64,000 nucleotides of DNA from JBBECJ01 sp963763325 (lineage in GTDB: Bacteria > Chloroflexota > Chloroflexia > Thermomicrobiales > CFX8), in NCBI GenBank assembly GCA_963763325.1, contig CAVXOL010000001.1:434001-498000 (forward strand). Direction: 5' to 3'. Every line of letters begins with the position of its first letter. The first letter of the stretch is position 1. The translations under genes and the position numbers were made by a program. The notes beneath the pieces were generated by a model, which saw nothing but the letters and a program-made list of their open reading frames with translations, did not search any database and had not been told where the DNA came from. This document shows, piece by piece, positions 9,061 through 20,346 of the stretch.

Positions 9061-12000
9061 TTACTCGTACCGCAGCGCCTCCGCCGGTGCGATACGGGCT
9101 GCCTGGCGGGAGGGGATCCAGGTCATCAGCAGCGCGGCGACGAACGTCGAGCCGAGGATGATCAGGAGAACCGGCCAGGGGATCACGAACTTGTCGTAGG
9201 CCTCGCCGAACTCGCCGCTGGCGACGAGCTTGTTCGAGAGTTGCAGGCCGAGCGCGGTGCCGGTCAGCATGCCGAGACCGACGATGAAGGCAGACTCGGC
9301 GATGAAGGAGAAGGAGATCAACTCCCGCCGCCAGCCCATCGCTCGCAGCATGCCGATCTGCTGCCGCCGCTCGACGACCGAGCGGAAGGCGATCACACCG
9401 ACGGCCGCGACGCCGACGAGGAGGCCCAGGGCCATGAAGCCCTCGATGATGTAGGTGAAGCCAGCCTCCTGCTTCTGCATCTCCTTGAGTTCGTCCGCGA
9501 TCGAGACACCCTGGACGCCGCTGGTCAGGAGCGCCGCTTCGACATCCTTCGCGAAGGCATCGGCAGCGTCCTTGTCGGTCAGCGAGAGCAGGTACGAGGT
9601 TGTTGAGGTCTCGCCGTAGATGGCATCGACCGTGTCCTGGTGCAGGTAGAGACCGTGCAGGCTGCCGATCGAGCTGTCGATGACGCCGATGACGGTGACC
9701 GTCTGCGGCTGGCCGGTGCGCGGGTCCATCAGCTCGACCGAACGCGGCTCGAACGTCTTGTCGTCGTCCGAGAGATCGGTCAGGATGAAGGCATCCGGAT
9801 CGCCGGCGATGTCGTCGCTCTCGACGCCCCAGGTGTCGACGACGGCCAGGTTCGGGTTGTTGGCCAGCGCCTGGATGATCGCCTCGTCCGTCTCGTAGCC
9901 GTTGGCGCGGCCCTGGAAGGTCAGCGCGCTGTGCTCGATGAAGGCAGTGTCCATCCCGAAGACGGTGTACTGCTTCCACTCGCCGGCGTCGTCATCGTCC
10001 GGGCGGTCGCCGACGCGCAGGTCGGAGTTGAACTCGGACGGGTTGGTCAGCGTGCCGGCGGCGTTGACGCCGCTGGTGTCGACACCATTCGCCCGCAGGG
10101 TCTCTTCGATATTGCCGATGGCAGCGGCGTAGCTGCTGCGCGTATCGGCGCGGACTTCCCAGCCGGCGTTGGCCGTGTCGCCGAGCGCCGACGCCTGTGA
10201 GTTCGCGTTCATCGTCGCCATCATGACCAGCGAGAAGATGATCAGGCTGAACATGGCGATCGTCAGGCCGGTCCGGCCGATCGCGGCACCGGGGTAGGCA
10301 ACGGCCGTCCGGACGGCCGGCAGCTTGCCACGCAGGAGGTTACCGGCCAGGCTGACACCCTTGAGCAGGATGTCGTTGTTCTGGACGATCAGAATCGTTG
10401 CACCGAGCACCAGGAAGATGCCGCCGGTGAAGAACGACTCGATCCCGAGGTCGTAGGTGCCGAACAGCTTCTCGAAGGTGCTCTCCGGCATCAGCCAGAA
10501 GGCCAGGATCCAGAGGCCAACGGCGCTGAAGACCGGACGGCTCGGGACGCCGAAGAAGCGCAGGAAGAGGGCGATGCCGAACGGCAGGATGCTCATGCCA
10601 GTCGTGAAGAGCATCACCTCGCTGCCGGATGATCCGACCAGCGTCATGAAGCCACCGACCAGCGTCAGCAGCGTGGCCCAGACGAAGGTCGACTTCTTGC
10701 GCCGTGGTGAGGAGTAGTCCGGCATGTCACGGATCGCCGCGACGATGTTGATCCGGCTGATCTTCCAGCTCGAGATCACGACCGTTGCGAAGGTGATGAC
10801 GACGCCGAGGCAGTAGGCGACGATCATGCTCTGCGGCTCGACGTGCGCCTCGACCGGGACGTAGTCACCGAAGAAGGCCTTCAGACCGGCGGCGATGCCG
10901 AAGGTGGCCGCGACGCCGAGCGCCGCGCCGATGACACCGGCCAGCAGCGCATAGCCGGAACCTTCCGCGACGAACTGCTGGATGAGCTGGCGGCGATGCG
11001 CGCCGACGGCCCGCTCCATGCCCATCTCGCTGCGCCGCTCGGACGCCAGCATCGTGAAGATCAGGACGATCAGCAGGACACCCGACGAGACCGAGAAGAG
11101 GCCCAGGACGATGAAGATCGTCGTCAGCTTCGTCGCCGGTCTTCTCGCCGGCATCGACGCGGTCGTTCTTGAGTTCGCTGACGCCGAAGCCGTCTGCAGA
11201 GAGGACGTCGCGCAGCGCCACGCTGACGGTCTCGTTATGGTCGAGGCTGTCGCGGACGGTGCCGTCGTTCGAGATGGCGATCGAATTGATCGCGCCCGGC
11301 TGGCCGACCAGCGTCTGCATCGCGTCGAGCGGCATCGCCAGGCCGGAGAACTCCAGCCCGCCACCACCGGCGCGGCGCACACCTGACAGCCAGGAATCCT
11401 GGGCGACGGCGGCGACCGTCACGTCGTGCGCGACATCATCGATGTAGATGGTGACGGTGTCACCAACGACGGCGTCGATCTCGTCCGAGAGGCGCTCGGA
11501 GACGACGACGGTGTTCTCGCCGAGTCCCGCGAAGTCGATCGTCGTGCCGTCGGTCGCCTTGAGGCCACCGAAGGCGTCGAGGCGGCTGCCGTCGATGCCG
11601 GACAGGACGACGTCCGGCTCGGCAAGCTGCGCGCCGTGGTTGATGACCGGCACGCGCGTGTCGAGCAGCGGCATGACGCCGTCGATCTCAGGGATCGCGG
11701 CGGCAGCGCTGTCGACGCGCTCCAGCGATCCGGCTGCCAGGACGTCCTCGGATGTCAGGACGGTCGTGACCTCCGGCTCGTGGCTGGCGACGACCAGCTC
11801 ATCGACCTGGCCGAGGTTGTCGTAGATGTCGCTCGTCATCGAGTAGTTGACAGTGTCTCCGGTGCCGAGCGCGGCCGAGATGATCAGCGTCGAGAGCATC
11901 AGCCCGACGACGATCAGCGATCGTCTGCGCCTTGCGGCGCGGGATGTTGCGGGTACCGAGCTTGAAGATGACCGGCCGCCGCCAGGCTACCCACGCCACC

Positions 12001-12077
12001 GACAGGAGGCAGAGCGAGAGCAGGATCAGCAGCGCGATCATCAGTCCGGTGACTGGGATGCCGAGTATGTTGTCCAC
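9061..12077 (-). CDS. MacB/FtsX-family ABC transporter permease, frameshifted
   Basis: A permease of about 1,000 residues with two FtsX units. The N-terminal anchor helix (VTGLMIALLILLSLCLLSVAW) starts from GTG 12077 with AAGGAG eight bases upstream. A large MacB-type periplasmic/extracellular domain follows (VDELVVASHEPEV..., ENTVVVSERLSDEI), then a three-helix FtsX bundle (IFIVLGLFSVSSGVLLIVLI, ...GVAATFGIAAGLKAFFG). Further helices, a second extracellular domain and a final FtsX bundle (GFMALGLLVGVAAVGVIAF, LRAMGWRRELISFSF) complete it. The three pieces lie in different frames, joined by indels near 11930 and 11130. With the ATPase encoded upstream it should form a lipoprotein-, peptide- or drug-type exporter; the substrate is unknown. 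Confidence 0.85.
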
Positions 12078-12106
12078 GGTTGTAGCTCCTTATAGGTGGT
12101 CGGCTC

Positions 12107-12222
12107 GTCAGCTGGTCAGCCGGTCAGCTCGATTGCGTCGCAATTGCTGACGGCCGACCACTGCGAGCCGACGCTGAAAGCTGAAGGCTGATAAGCTGAC
12201 AGGCTGACAAGCTGACTGGCTC
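12107..12222. repeat. Inverted repeat built from 8-bp GTCAGCNN / GCTGANNN units
   Basis: Arm 12107-12129 is three units of GTCAGCNN. Arm 12194-12216 is its reverse complement with two mismatches in 23 bp and belongs to a longer run of GCTGA-headed 7-8-mers starting at 12173. The element sits between the ATPase gene and the permease gene that it should be co-transcribed with. Confidence 0.75.
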
Positions 12223-13020
12223 TCAGTCCGTCGCCACCGCGTCCACTTCCGACAGTGCGTCGTGGTTGACGATGCCGGCGATCTGGCCGTCGCGCATCCG
12301 GACGATCCGGTCGCAGCGGTCGCCGATGCCGGGGTCGTGGGTGACGAGCACGAAGGTCAGACCGTCGCGCCGGTTGAGTTCGCGCATGAGGGTCATGATC
12401 TCGACAGCCGTCTTCGAGTCGAGCGCGCCGGTCGGCTCGTCGGCCCAGACGATGGCCGGGTTGGTGACGAGCGCGCGGGCGATCGTGACGCGCTGGCGCT
12501 GGCCGCCGGAGAGTCGCGCCGGGCGATGATGCGCCCACTTGCCGAGGCCGACCCGATCGAGCGCGGCGTGCGCCTGCTGGCGGGCCTGCTTCGGGCGAAC
12601 GCCGGCCACCAGCAGCGGCAGCTCGACGTTCTCGACGGCCGAGAGGACCGGCAGGAGGTTGTAGACCTGGAAGATGAAGCCCATCTTGCGGGCGCGGTAG
12701 TCGGTGCGCTGGCGGTCGGACATCGACGCCAGGTCCGCGCCATCGAGGGCGATCGTGCCGGAGTCGACGCTGTCGAGACCGGAGAGGCAGTTGAGCAAGG
12801 TCGTCTTGCCACAACCGGACGGCCCCATCACGGCCACCATCTCGCCGGGAGCGACGCTGAAGTCGACCCCCTTGAGGACGGTAACGCGCTCGGTACCGGT
12901 GTCGTAGGTCTTGGTGACCTGGCGGGCGTCGATGATCGGCGGTACGCCAAGCAGCGCCTCGCCATACGATTCGAGCCCGTTCGAGGCGTGCCGCTTCCGG
13001 CTCATGCTGAGCTGGACCAT
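12223..13020 (-). CDS. ABC transporter ATP-binding protein (MacB/LolD type)
   Basis: A 265-residue ATPase that powers the downstream FtsX-type permease. It has Walker A (GPSGCGKTT, about residue 68), Q-loop (FIFQVYNLLPVLSAVENVELP), signature (LSGGQRQRVTIARAL), Walker B with catalytic Glu (AIVWADEPTGALDS) and H-loop (VLVTHDPGI). The QVYNLLP/ENVELP pattern and LDS after the Walker B site are typical of the MacB/LolD/FtsE branch. The ATG at 13020 (MVQLSMSRKRHAS) is chosen because upstream codons read through a GC-rich repeat and terminator. The gene is intact, in contrast to its permease partner. Confidence 0.92.
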   Translation of the reverse strand: MVQLSMSRKRHASNGLESYGEALLGVPPIIDARQVTKTYDTGTERVTVLKGVDFSVAPGEMVAVMGPSGCGKTTLLNCLSGLDSVDSGTIALDGADLASMSDRQRTDYRARKMGFIFQVYNLLPVLSAVENVELPLLVAGVRPKQARQQAHAALDRVGLGKWAHHRPARLSGGQRQRVTIARALVTNPAIVWADEPTGALDSKTAVEIMTLMRELNRRDGLTFVLVTHDPGIGDRCDRIVRMRDGQIAGIVNHDALSEVDAVATD

Positions 13021-13246
13021 GGTCTGGACCTGTCCCTTCCTTGAGGACGATCGCCCCGGCCCCATTGCCGGAACGTGTCTGTATGGTGATGGAAGGGGCA
13101 ATACGCACACCGGGCAGATTACGGGTTGGGTGGTAGGTAGATTACGTGTTCCTCGTTGAACTTCTCGTGTGTCGCAAACCGCCTCCAACAACCACCCAGA
13201 TGGTACTCGGCCTGCGAGGAGAGGGGCTTCATTTCCAGGCGGCAGA

Positions 13247-13273
13247 AGCCCCTCCCTTTTCAGGGGAGGGGCT
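13247..13273 (-). terminator. Hairpin downstream of the hydrolase gene
   Basis: A 10-bp perfect stem (13247-13256 with 13264-13273, AGCCCCTCCC arm) around a 7-base loop, 27 bp past the stop of the minus-strand hydrolase. C-run/G-run hairpins of this kind also occur as dispersed repeats, so it may be either. Confidence 0.55.
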
Positions 13274-13299
13274 GGGGAGGGGTTTGTAGCGAGGACCAC

Positions 13300-14622
13300 T
13301 TATTCCGCAAGCAGCTCCGCGTCGAAGAACTCGATCACGCGCCGCTCGTACTCGTCGGGAACCGCGATCAGACCCTTGATGTGGTTGCTCTCCGGGATCT
13401 CCCAGAGCGTTTTCGGCTCTGAAGCAGCGTCGTAGTAGATCTGCATCAGTTCCGGCTCGACGCCGGTGCCGGCTGCGATCAGCATCAGCGGGCGCGGTGT
13501 GATCCGGGCGACGAGGTGGTCGAGCCGTTCGGGCGTGTCGTCGCCGGAGAGGACGGCGATTGCCTGGTTGTTGGCCCAGATAAATGGCACACCGAAACTG
13601 AACGGGGAGTCGATCGAGAGCATCTCCTCCTTGATCGATCGAGCGCCGGGACCGTCGGCGACGACCGCGCGGATGCGCTCGTCGTGGGCGGCGGCTTCGA
13701 GGAGAATCTCGCCGCCGAGCGAGAGGCCGATCGCGCCGATCCGGTCCGGGTCAACGTCGGGCCGCGATTCCAGGTAGTCGAGCGCGCCCGCGACATCCGG
13801 CTGGGCGTCCCAGCCGAACAGGTGTGGATCACCTTCGCTCTCGCCGGTGCCACGCTTGTCGTACAGCAGGACGCCGTAGCCGCGTTCGGCCAGCATTGCC
13901 GCGTGCTTGATCGCGCCGACACGCGTGTTGACGCCGGAGACGGCGACGATCGCGCGCCGTTACGGGACGGGATGTACCACGCGGCCAACTCAAGGCCGTC
14001 GGTGCTCTGGAAGGTCACGTTCTCATACGTCAGACCGTAGTCGGCTGGCGTTTCGCAGCAGAGTTCCTGGCGCGGGAAGTCCGTCACGACGGTCGCGAAG
14101 ACGATTGGCGCGACGAAAAACAGGGTGACGACGACAGCGCCGGCGCCAATCAGCATCCGCCTGCCGGCCCAGCGCCAGTTGCGCCGGACCGGCTTTGCGA
14201 TCGCGCGATGAGTGAGCCAGACGCCGAGACCCAGCAGGATGATGCCGGCGGCGATGGCGAGCAACCCGCTCCAGTCGCTGCCGGATGGGCCCTGACTGTA
14301 TGCGTGATAGCCGCTGGTCGCGATACCGGTCGTCAGTGCCAGCAAGCCAATCAGCAGCGAGACGAGCGGCACGAATACTGGTCGCCATGATCGGCCAGGC
14401 CAGCAACGTGACAAGCAGCAGAGCAACTGGCACCAGGCCGCTACCGAGGTGGTCGCCGGGTGAGGTTCCGGGATTCATCTGAAGGAACGCGTCATCGAGC
14501 CGGTAGGCAACGATCGCGAGCGCCGAGAGACCGAAGACCTGTGTCTCGCGCTCGCGCAGAGCGGGGAAGGTGCGGTCGCGGCCGATGGACACGCCGCGAT
14601 AGCGCTGGACAGCCTCGAACAT
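13300..14622 (-). CDS. Membrane-anchored alpha/beta hydrolase, frameshifted
   Basis: The start at 14622 (MFEAVQRYRGVSIGR) has AAAGGAGG six bases upstream. The N-terminal 150 residues contain about four membrane helices (VALLLVTLLAWPIMAT, PLVSLLIGLLALTTGIA, GLLAIAAGIILLGLGVWL, MLIGAGAVVVTLFFVAPIVF). The C-terminal part is a serine hydrolase of the alpha/beta fold: strand GVLLYDKRGTGESEGD, nucleophile elbow GLSLGGE, Asp candidate in the PLMLIAAGTGVEPE segment and His in ESNHIKG. Two indels near 14400 and 13945 separate the three pieces. This architecture (membrane domain plus BAAT/dienelactone-hydrolase-like domain) occurs in uncharacterised bacterial proteins; the substrate is unknown, perhaps a lipid or peptide at the membrane. 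Confidence 0.8.
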
Positions 14623-14708
14623 GACAGCCTCCTTTGGCTGATCGGTTCCGACGACATCCTCGTCACCGGCCGCTACTGATTGACGGTTGGGATTACCGGA
14701 CATGGAAA

Positions 14709-14752
14709 CGGGAATCGGGTGGGATCCGAATGATGTCCCACTCCGATTCCCG
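14709..14752 (-). terminator. Bulged hairpin terminator
   Basis: Arms 14709-14724 and 14736-14752 pair over 16 bp with a single bulged base (CGGGAATCGG core), 21 bp past the stop of the small gene at 14773. Its position fits a terminator. Confidence 0.6.
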
Positions 14753-14772
14753 GAATCGTGCGCGACCGTTGG

Positions 14773-15012
14773 TCAGGCCGCGGCTACCTCGGGGGAGGCA
14801 AATGGGGATTCGAAGCGCACGAGCCAGATTGAGGCGCGTCCGGCGGCGTGGCTACGCCAGCCAGAGCGAGCGATCCAGCCGCTCGAGCGCAGTTGGGAAG
14901 CCAGTTCTGAGCCTTCCGCGGCGACGATGACGCGGGGGTCGGCTGTGCGATTGGCGACGAGCGGTCGATTCGCCGGGGCGTAGGCCGGTTGGAACAGTGT
15001 CTGAATCGTCAT
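14773..15012 (-). CDS. Small conserved protein, paralogue of the protein at 36650
   Basis: A 79-residue protein with a variable N-terminal half and a conserved core EGSELASQLRSSGWIARS...IWLVRFE. The same core occurs in the plus-strand protein at 36650-36895 (EGSELASRLRSRGWVARSGW...VWLVRFE), and the two align without gaps from their first Met to the end of the core. This supports ATG 15012 as the true start even though its ribosome site is weak. The alternation of short basic helix and beta strand suggests a compact soluble domain. I do not recognise the family and have no function to offer. It lies downstream of another small gene on the same strand and next to the LuxR array. Confidence 0.65.
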   Translation of the reverse strand: MTIQTLFQPAYAPANRPLVANRTADPRVIVAAEGSELASQLRSSGWIARSGWRSHAAGRASIWLVRFESPFASPEVAAA

Positions 15013-15089
15013 CTCAGCTCGTCCCTTCGCACTCGATCGTGGGTCTGGATGATCCACCCGGCGCCGGCGCGAGCCGCGATGTTCGCGGA

Positions 15090-15326
15090 TCAGGCTGCCG
15101 GGTGGAGGCTGTCTGCCGGGTCGTTCCGGTGCTCGTGCAGCCACTTGAGGAAGACCATTCGCCGAACCTGCTCGATGTCCTCGACCATCTCGATCATCGG
15201 GTAGACGGCGCGCAATGCTTCAAGCCGCTGAATCTGCTCCGGGGTAAATCCCTGTGCCACCAGGTCGGTCGTCTCGGTCGTCGCCTGCGTCGTTGCCTGC
15301 GTTGCTGCCTGCGTCGTTGCCTGCAT
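15090..15326 (-). CDS. Small hypothetical protein with TQAT repeats
   Basis: A 78-residue protein. Its first 19 residues are a low-complexity run made of TQAT/TQAA units, encoded by a 12-bp tandem repeat at 15288-15325. The rest is predicted helical and charged (GFTPEQIQRLEALRAVYPMI, EDIEQVRRMVFLKWLHEHR). It starts at ATG 15326 with AAGGG nine bases upstream and ends 77 bp before the next small gene on the same strand, so the two may be co-transcribed. Its function is unknown. Confidence 0.55.
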   Translation of the reverse strand: MQATTQAATQATTQATTETTDLVAQGFTPEQIQRLEALRAVYPMIEMVEDIEQVRRMVFLKWLHEHRNDPADSLHPAA

Positions 15327-15418
15327 CGGAGTGTCCCTTCACTGGAATCCTCTATCCCAGCGTCGTTGCTGGAATATACGTATTGTGAGGCATGCGGGAT
15401 CAACGCGCATCGGGTGAA

Positions 15419-17877
15419 TTACGCATTTCCGACTACGTATTTCGTCGGAGTGCTGGGTAACGGTGAGCAGGTATTCCGCGTGGGTATCACCCCGGACGGG
15501 TCACCGCCGTCACTGACGAGCCCCAGCCGGATGGCCGTCGTCGCGGCCGCCGTCCGGGAGTTGACGCCGAGTTTGTTGAAGATGCTGCCGACGTGCCCCT
15601 GGGCGGTCCGGTGACTGATGAAGAGCGTCTTCTGCGATCTGCCGATCAGAGTGGCCGGCGACCAGTAATCGGAGGACGTCCATCTCACGGCTGGACAACC
15701 CAGCCGTTGCAGTCGTGTCATGCTGGGCGACTCGGGCAGGTGGTTCCGGTGATGTCATCGCCAGTGCCAGGAGTTCGTCCAGCGACAGGGAGCGCCCCGC
15801 CTGCCAGGCTTCGGCGAACGCGGTGTCGCTCAGATGCCGGTGCAGGTTGGCGAGCGATCGCTCCCATGCGGGTGTCAGCAGCGTCATGAACGCCACATTG
15901 AGCTGTTCGCGCATCGCCTCGGATCCCGCCAGCAACCTGGTTGCGTACTCGAACTGGCCCGTGCGTTCGATGACGATCCCAAACTCGGTGATCGTCCGCG
16001 ACAAGCGCCACCAGTCCCCAAGGTCATGCCAGAGCGGAATCGTCTCTCGATCGAACGCGATCGCACGTTCCAGATCGCCTCGAATGCTGTAGATTCGCGC
16101 CAGATGACTCGTTGAGTGCGCGACCATCCAGGTAAACTCGCAGGTCCGGGCCAGGGCAAGCGATTCTTCAACCGCTGCGACCGCCTGGTCATACGCTCCA
16201 CTTTCCCGGTGGGCAGCGCCTATCGAGTTCAGGGTCGCAGACAACCAGGTGATCGTCCCGAGCGCACGAAAGACCTCCGCAGCTTCGCTAAAGAGCACAA
16301 GCGCACGTTGAACATCCCAGTGCTCATCAATGACATCAGCCAGCGCATAGAGGGCAATGCCGATGGAGAACGGGTCGCCAAGCTGGCGAGCCAGGGCCAG
16401 GCCATCGGTCTGCATCGCCCGAGCGAGATCTAGCTCGCCCATTGCCTCGATGAACCAGCCGGCGGCGATACTCAAGCGCAGGCGAAGTGGGGTCAACTCA
16501 GGACCCAGCCGCTCGAGCGCACGAGTCGACCAGAAGCGCCCGATCGCGAGGTGACCGTGGGTGAACCAGAACCACCAGGCCTCAACGATCATCTCGGCCG
16601 CCTGCTCGATCTCGCCGCTATCAAGCAGCCATCCGAGCGCGGCGCGAATGCTGTCGTGTTCCAGTTCGAGCCGATCGAGGGCAGCCTGGCTCGGCGCGTC
16701 ACCCACGCCAAGCACTGCGCCAGCGAACAACGTCCTGCACCAACCGGCATGTCGCCGGCGCGTTTCCAGCTTCCTCGCCGCTCTCGATCAATTGCTCCAG
16801 TGCGAAGGCGCGAATCGTCTCAAGCATCGTAAAGCGCGGATCGGCCTGCGTTCCAACACGTTGCAGCAGACTGCTGTCGACCAGCGAGGCGACACGGTCG
16901 AGCACGAGCGAAGAACCGGCGACGTGCTCGGCTGCATCGAGACTGAATCCGGTCGGGAAGACCGCCAGCTGTCGGAAGAGTTGCCGATCATCGGCCTCGA
17001 GCAGGTCGTAACTCCAGCCGATCGCCGCCCGCATCGTCTGCAACCTGGCCGGCTGGTCGCGGGGGCCGCCGATCAAGACGGTGAGACGGTCTCCCAACCG
17101 ACCTGCCAGGGCCGATGGAGACAGCACCTTCGTCCGGGCAGCAGCGAGCTCGATCGCCAGCGGGAGGCCATCCAGACGGTTGCAGATCTCGGCAATCGAG
17201 GGGGCATTCTCCTGGGTCAGCCGAAAGTCCGGATTGACTGAATTGGCCCTCATCGTGAAGAGCGCCACCGCTTCAGTTCGCGCGATATCGTCGAGCGATC
17301 GAGATCGAGAGGCTCCAGGGAGAGCTAATGGCAGGACGACCAGTTCTTGCTCGCCACTGACGTGCAAGACGGCCCGGCTCGTCACCAGAATCTTCAATGC
17401 CGGACAGGCAGACATCAGCTCAGTAACCACCGGACCCGCTTCGATGATCTGCTCGAAGTTGTCCAGGACAAGCAATCGCGGCCTGCCGCCGAGGACGGAG
17501 GCAAGCTGCTCGATACGCGGGATCGAGCCTGATTCTCGAAGACCGAGCGTTTGAGCGATCGTCAGCAACAGCAAACGCGGGTTGTCAACCGGAGCAAGCG
17601 GAACGAAAACGACCCCGCCAGGAAATTCGCCAGCAGCCTGCTCCGCCAATCGGATGGCCAGCCGCGTCTTACCGACTCCGCCGGGCCCGGTTAATGTCAA
17701 CAACCGCACATCCGACGTCCGGAGCAGATCAAGCGCCTGTGCCACGACCTGCTCCCGACCGACAAGCGGGGTCAGCGGGGCAGGCACTGATGCGAGCGCC
17801 GTCGCGAACCTCCCTGACATGATGGGCGTTGGTGCCGCGAGCGGTCCGGCCGCGTCAACTGGAGCTGAGGATGACAT
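15419..17877 (-). CDS. ATPase-TPR-LuxR regulator, copy 1, frameshifted
   Basis: A large (about 820-residue) STAND/NB-ARC-like regulator. Order: PLTPLVGRE entry motif, Walker A (GPGGVGKTR), Walker B (RLLVLDNFEQ), the sensor LVTSRAVL, the GLPLAIELAAARTKVLSP segment and a winged-helix region (LFRQLAVFPTGFSLDAAEHV). A TPR-rich middle (WWFWFTHGHLAIGRFW, ALARQLGDPFSIGIALYALAD) and a C-terminal LuxR helix-turn-helix (REMDVLRLLVAG, ISHRTAQGHVGSIFNKLGV) follow. Two indels near 16710 and 15630 put the three parts in different frames. Start ATG 17877 follows the stop of copy 2 by 28 bp, suggesting co-transcription. Such proteins normally stay inactive until a ligand binds the TPR part, and then bind DNA; the signal is unknown. 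Confidence 0.85.
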
Positions 17878-17905
17878 GCTGGGATGGCTCCTGACTGCTG
17901 GCCGA

Positions 17906-20291
17906 TCAACGATCGATGCCACTGATGAGACCAAGCCGAATCGCAGTCGTCGCCGCGGCGGTGCGGCTGTTGACGCCGAGCTTGTTGAAGATGCTGCCGA
18001 CATGGCCTTGGGCGGTCCGGTGACTGATGAAGAGTATCCTCAGCGATCTGCCGGTCGGAGTAGACCGGCAACCAGCAGCCGTAGCACGTCCATCTCACGC
18101 GCTGAGAGCCCGCCGTTTGTGGCAGGGTCATGCGGCGGGGCCTCGGCTGGCATCGCAGGCGGCGTCGTCGCCAGCGCGACCAGATCATCCAGCGCCAACG
18201 ATCGGCCCGCACTCCAGGCTGCGTTGAACGCATCGTCGTTGAGCCTTCCGCGCAGGGCGGCGAGCGAGCGATGATATTCGGGCGCCAGCGATGGCATGAA
18301 CATGCCTCCGATCTGCTCACACAAAGCCTCTGAGGCACTGAACAGCATGGCTGCCCGATCGAGATGTCCGGACATCTCCAGGCCGATGCCGACCTCATTC
18401 ACCGCCCGCGACAGACGCCACCAGTCGCCCAGTTCGCGCCACAGCAGGACGGCTTCGCGGCTCAGGCTCAGCGCTCGCTCCACGTCTCCACGGATGCGAC
18501 AGACGCGCCCGAGGTAGCCAAGACAGAGGGCAACGATCCAGGTGTCTCCACTCTCGCGTCCGAGTGCCAACCCCTCCTCGATCAGCAGTGTCGCCTGCTC
18601 GTGCTCTCCACGCTCACGGTAGAACCTGGCGAACTCGCTCAGCGCAACCGACAGCCAGGGGGTCGCTCCCAGCGCGCGGAAGATCGTGATCGCTTCCTCG
18701 AGATACCGCTCTGACGACTGCGCGTCTCCCCGGTCGCCCATCACATCCGCGAGTCCGAAGAGCGCAATGCCGATAATCGCCGGGTCGGCTGTCTCGCGCG
18801 CCAGTCCGAGCGCTTCCTCGTGCAGCCTGGTCGCCAGCTCGAAGTCGCCGGTCGCCTCAACGAGCCAGCCTGTTGTTGTCAGGAGCCGGGAGCGAAGTGA
18901 GACCGGTCCATCAGCAAGCTTTTCAATCGCACGGGCCGACCAGAAGTGGCCGACGGAGAAGTGGTTGTGGCTGAACCAGAACCACCAGGCATCGACAGCC
19001 ATCTGCGCCGCCTGCTCGATGCTGCCGGTATCCAGCAGCCAGCCGAGGGCGGCTCGGACACTGTCGTGCTCCTCGGTCATTCGATCGAGTGCCTCGGGGG
19101 CCGATGGCTCCCAGAGCGTGATTGCCGCGTCAGCCGCCAGCGCACTGCACCAGTCCGCGTGCAATCGTCGTGCTTCGCCTGCCTCTCCGCTGGCGACCAG
19201 TTGCTCCAGCGCAAAGTCACGAACCGTCTCCAGCATCGTGAAGCGCGGCTCGCCTGCCTGGCCAATCACCTGTTGCGAGCAGGCTCTTATCCACCAGCGA
19301 TGCGATGCCGTCCAGGACGAGCGGGGATCCACCGACCTGTTCGGCGGCATCCAGCGGAAAGGAAGAAGGAAAGACGGCCAGCCGGCGAAAGAGCGCCTGT
19401 TCGTCTGCGTCCAGCAGGTCGTAACTCCAGGAGATCGCATTCCGCATCGTCTGGAGCCGTTGCGGTTGATCGCGTGGGCCACCGATCAGGACCTTCAAGC
19501 TGTCGCTCAGGCGCTCGGCCAGCGCCTGCGGCGACAGCACTTTCGTCCGTGCCGCCGCCAGCTCGATTGCCAGCGGCAGGCCATCCAGCCGCGTGCAGAT
19601 CTCAACGATGGCCGGCGCGTTCTCCTCGGTCAACCTGAAGCTCGCGTTGACGGCTCCGGCGCGCGACAGAAAGAGCGCAACGGCTTCGGTTGTGGCGATC
19701 TCCGCAATGGAATGACCGCGTGCTGCTCCAGGTACTGCCATCGGGGCAACAGCGAATTCCTGCTCGCCACTGACACGGAGGACGACTCGGCTCGTCACGA
19801 CGACCTTCAGGGCAGGGCAGGCCGCCAGGAGTTCCGTGACCAGCGGTCCGGCGGCAACGATCTGCTCGAAGTTGTCCAGCAGCAGCAGCCGTGGCTGACC
19901 ACCAAGCACCGCGTTGATCTGTTCAACCAGCGCAAGCTCGCCAGCATCTGGAATGCCGATCTACAGCAGCGATCGTCATCAGCAGGAGATGTGGATCATC
20001 GACCGGCGCCAGCGGCACGAAGGCGATACCGCCAGCGTAATCGGCAGCGACCTCTTCGGCCAACCGCAATGCCAGCCGTGTCTTGCCGACTCCGCCCGGT
20101 CCGGTCAGCGTCAGGAGCCGGACACTCTCGGTCCGCAGCAGGCAGGCTGCCTGGGCCACCTGCTCCTCGCGCCCGACGAGCGGCGTCAATGGGACTGGCA
20201 ACGACCACGTGAGTAAACGGTTGCGGCCCAGCGCGATCGGCGTTGGGACGGGGATCTGTCTCGGCGGATCGGCCGGTATCGAGGATGTCAT
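17906..20291 (-). CDS. ATPase-TPR-LuxR regulator, copy 2, frameshifted
   Basis: This has the same architecture as copy 1: VPLTPLVGREEQV, Walker A GPGGVGKTR, Walker B RLLLLDNFEQI, LDGLPLAIELAAARTKVLSP, a TPR middle (WWFWFSHNHFSVGHFW) and a LuxR helix-turn-helix ending ...RLGLISGIDR at the TGA at 17906. The start is ATG 20291 (MTSSIPADPP). The frame changes near 19940, 19275 and 18040, so at least three indels are needed; the last falls inside the helix-turn-helix. DNA over the helix-turn-helix is nearly identical to that of copies 1, 3 and 4. Regulator of unknown target; if the indels are real, it is a pseudogene. Confidence 0.8.
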
Positions 20292-20346
20292 TGTGGAATG
20301 GCCTTTCACCGCTGATTGTCTCACACCCGCGTAATAGCGTTTGTGG

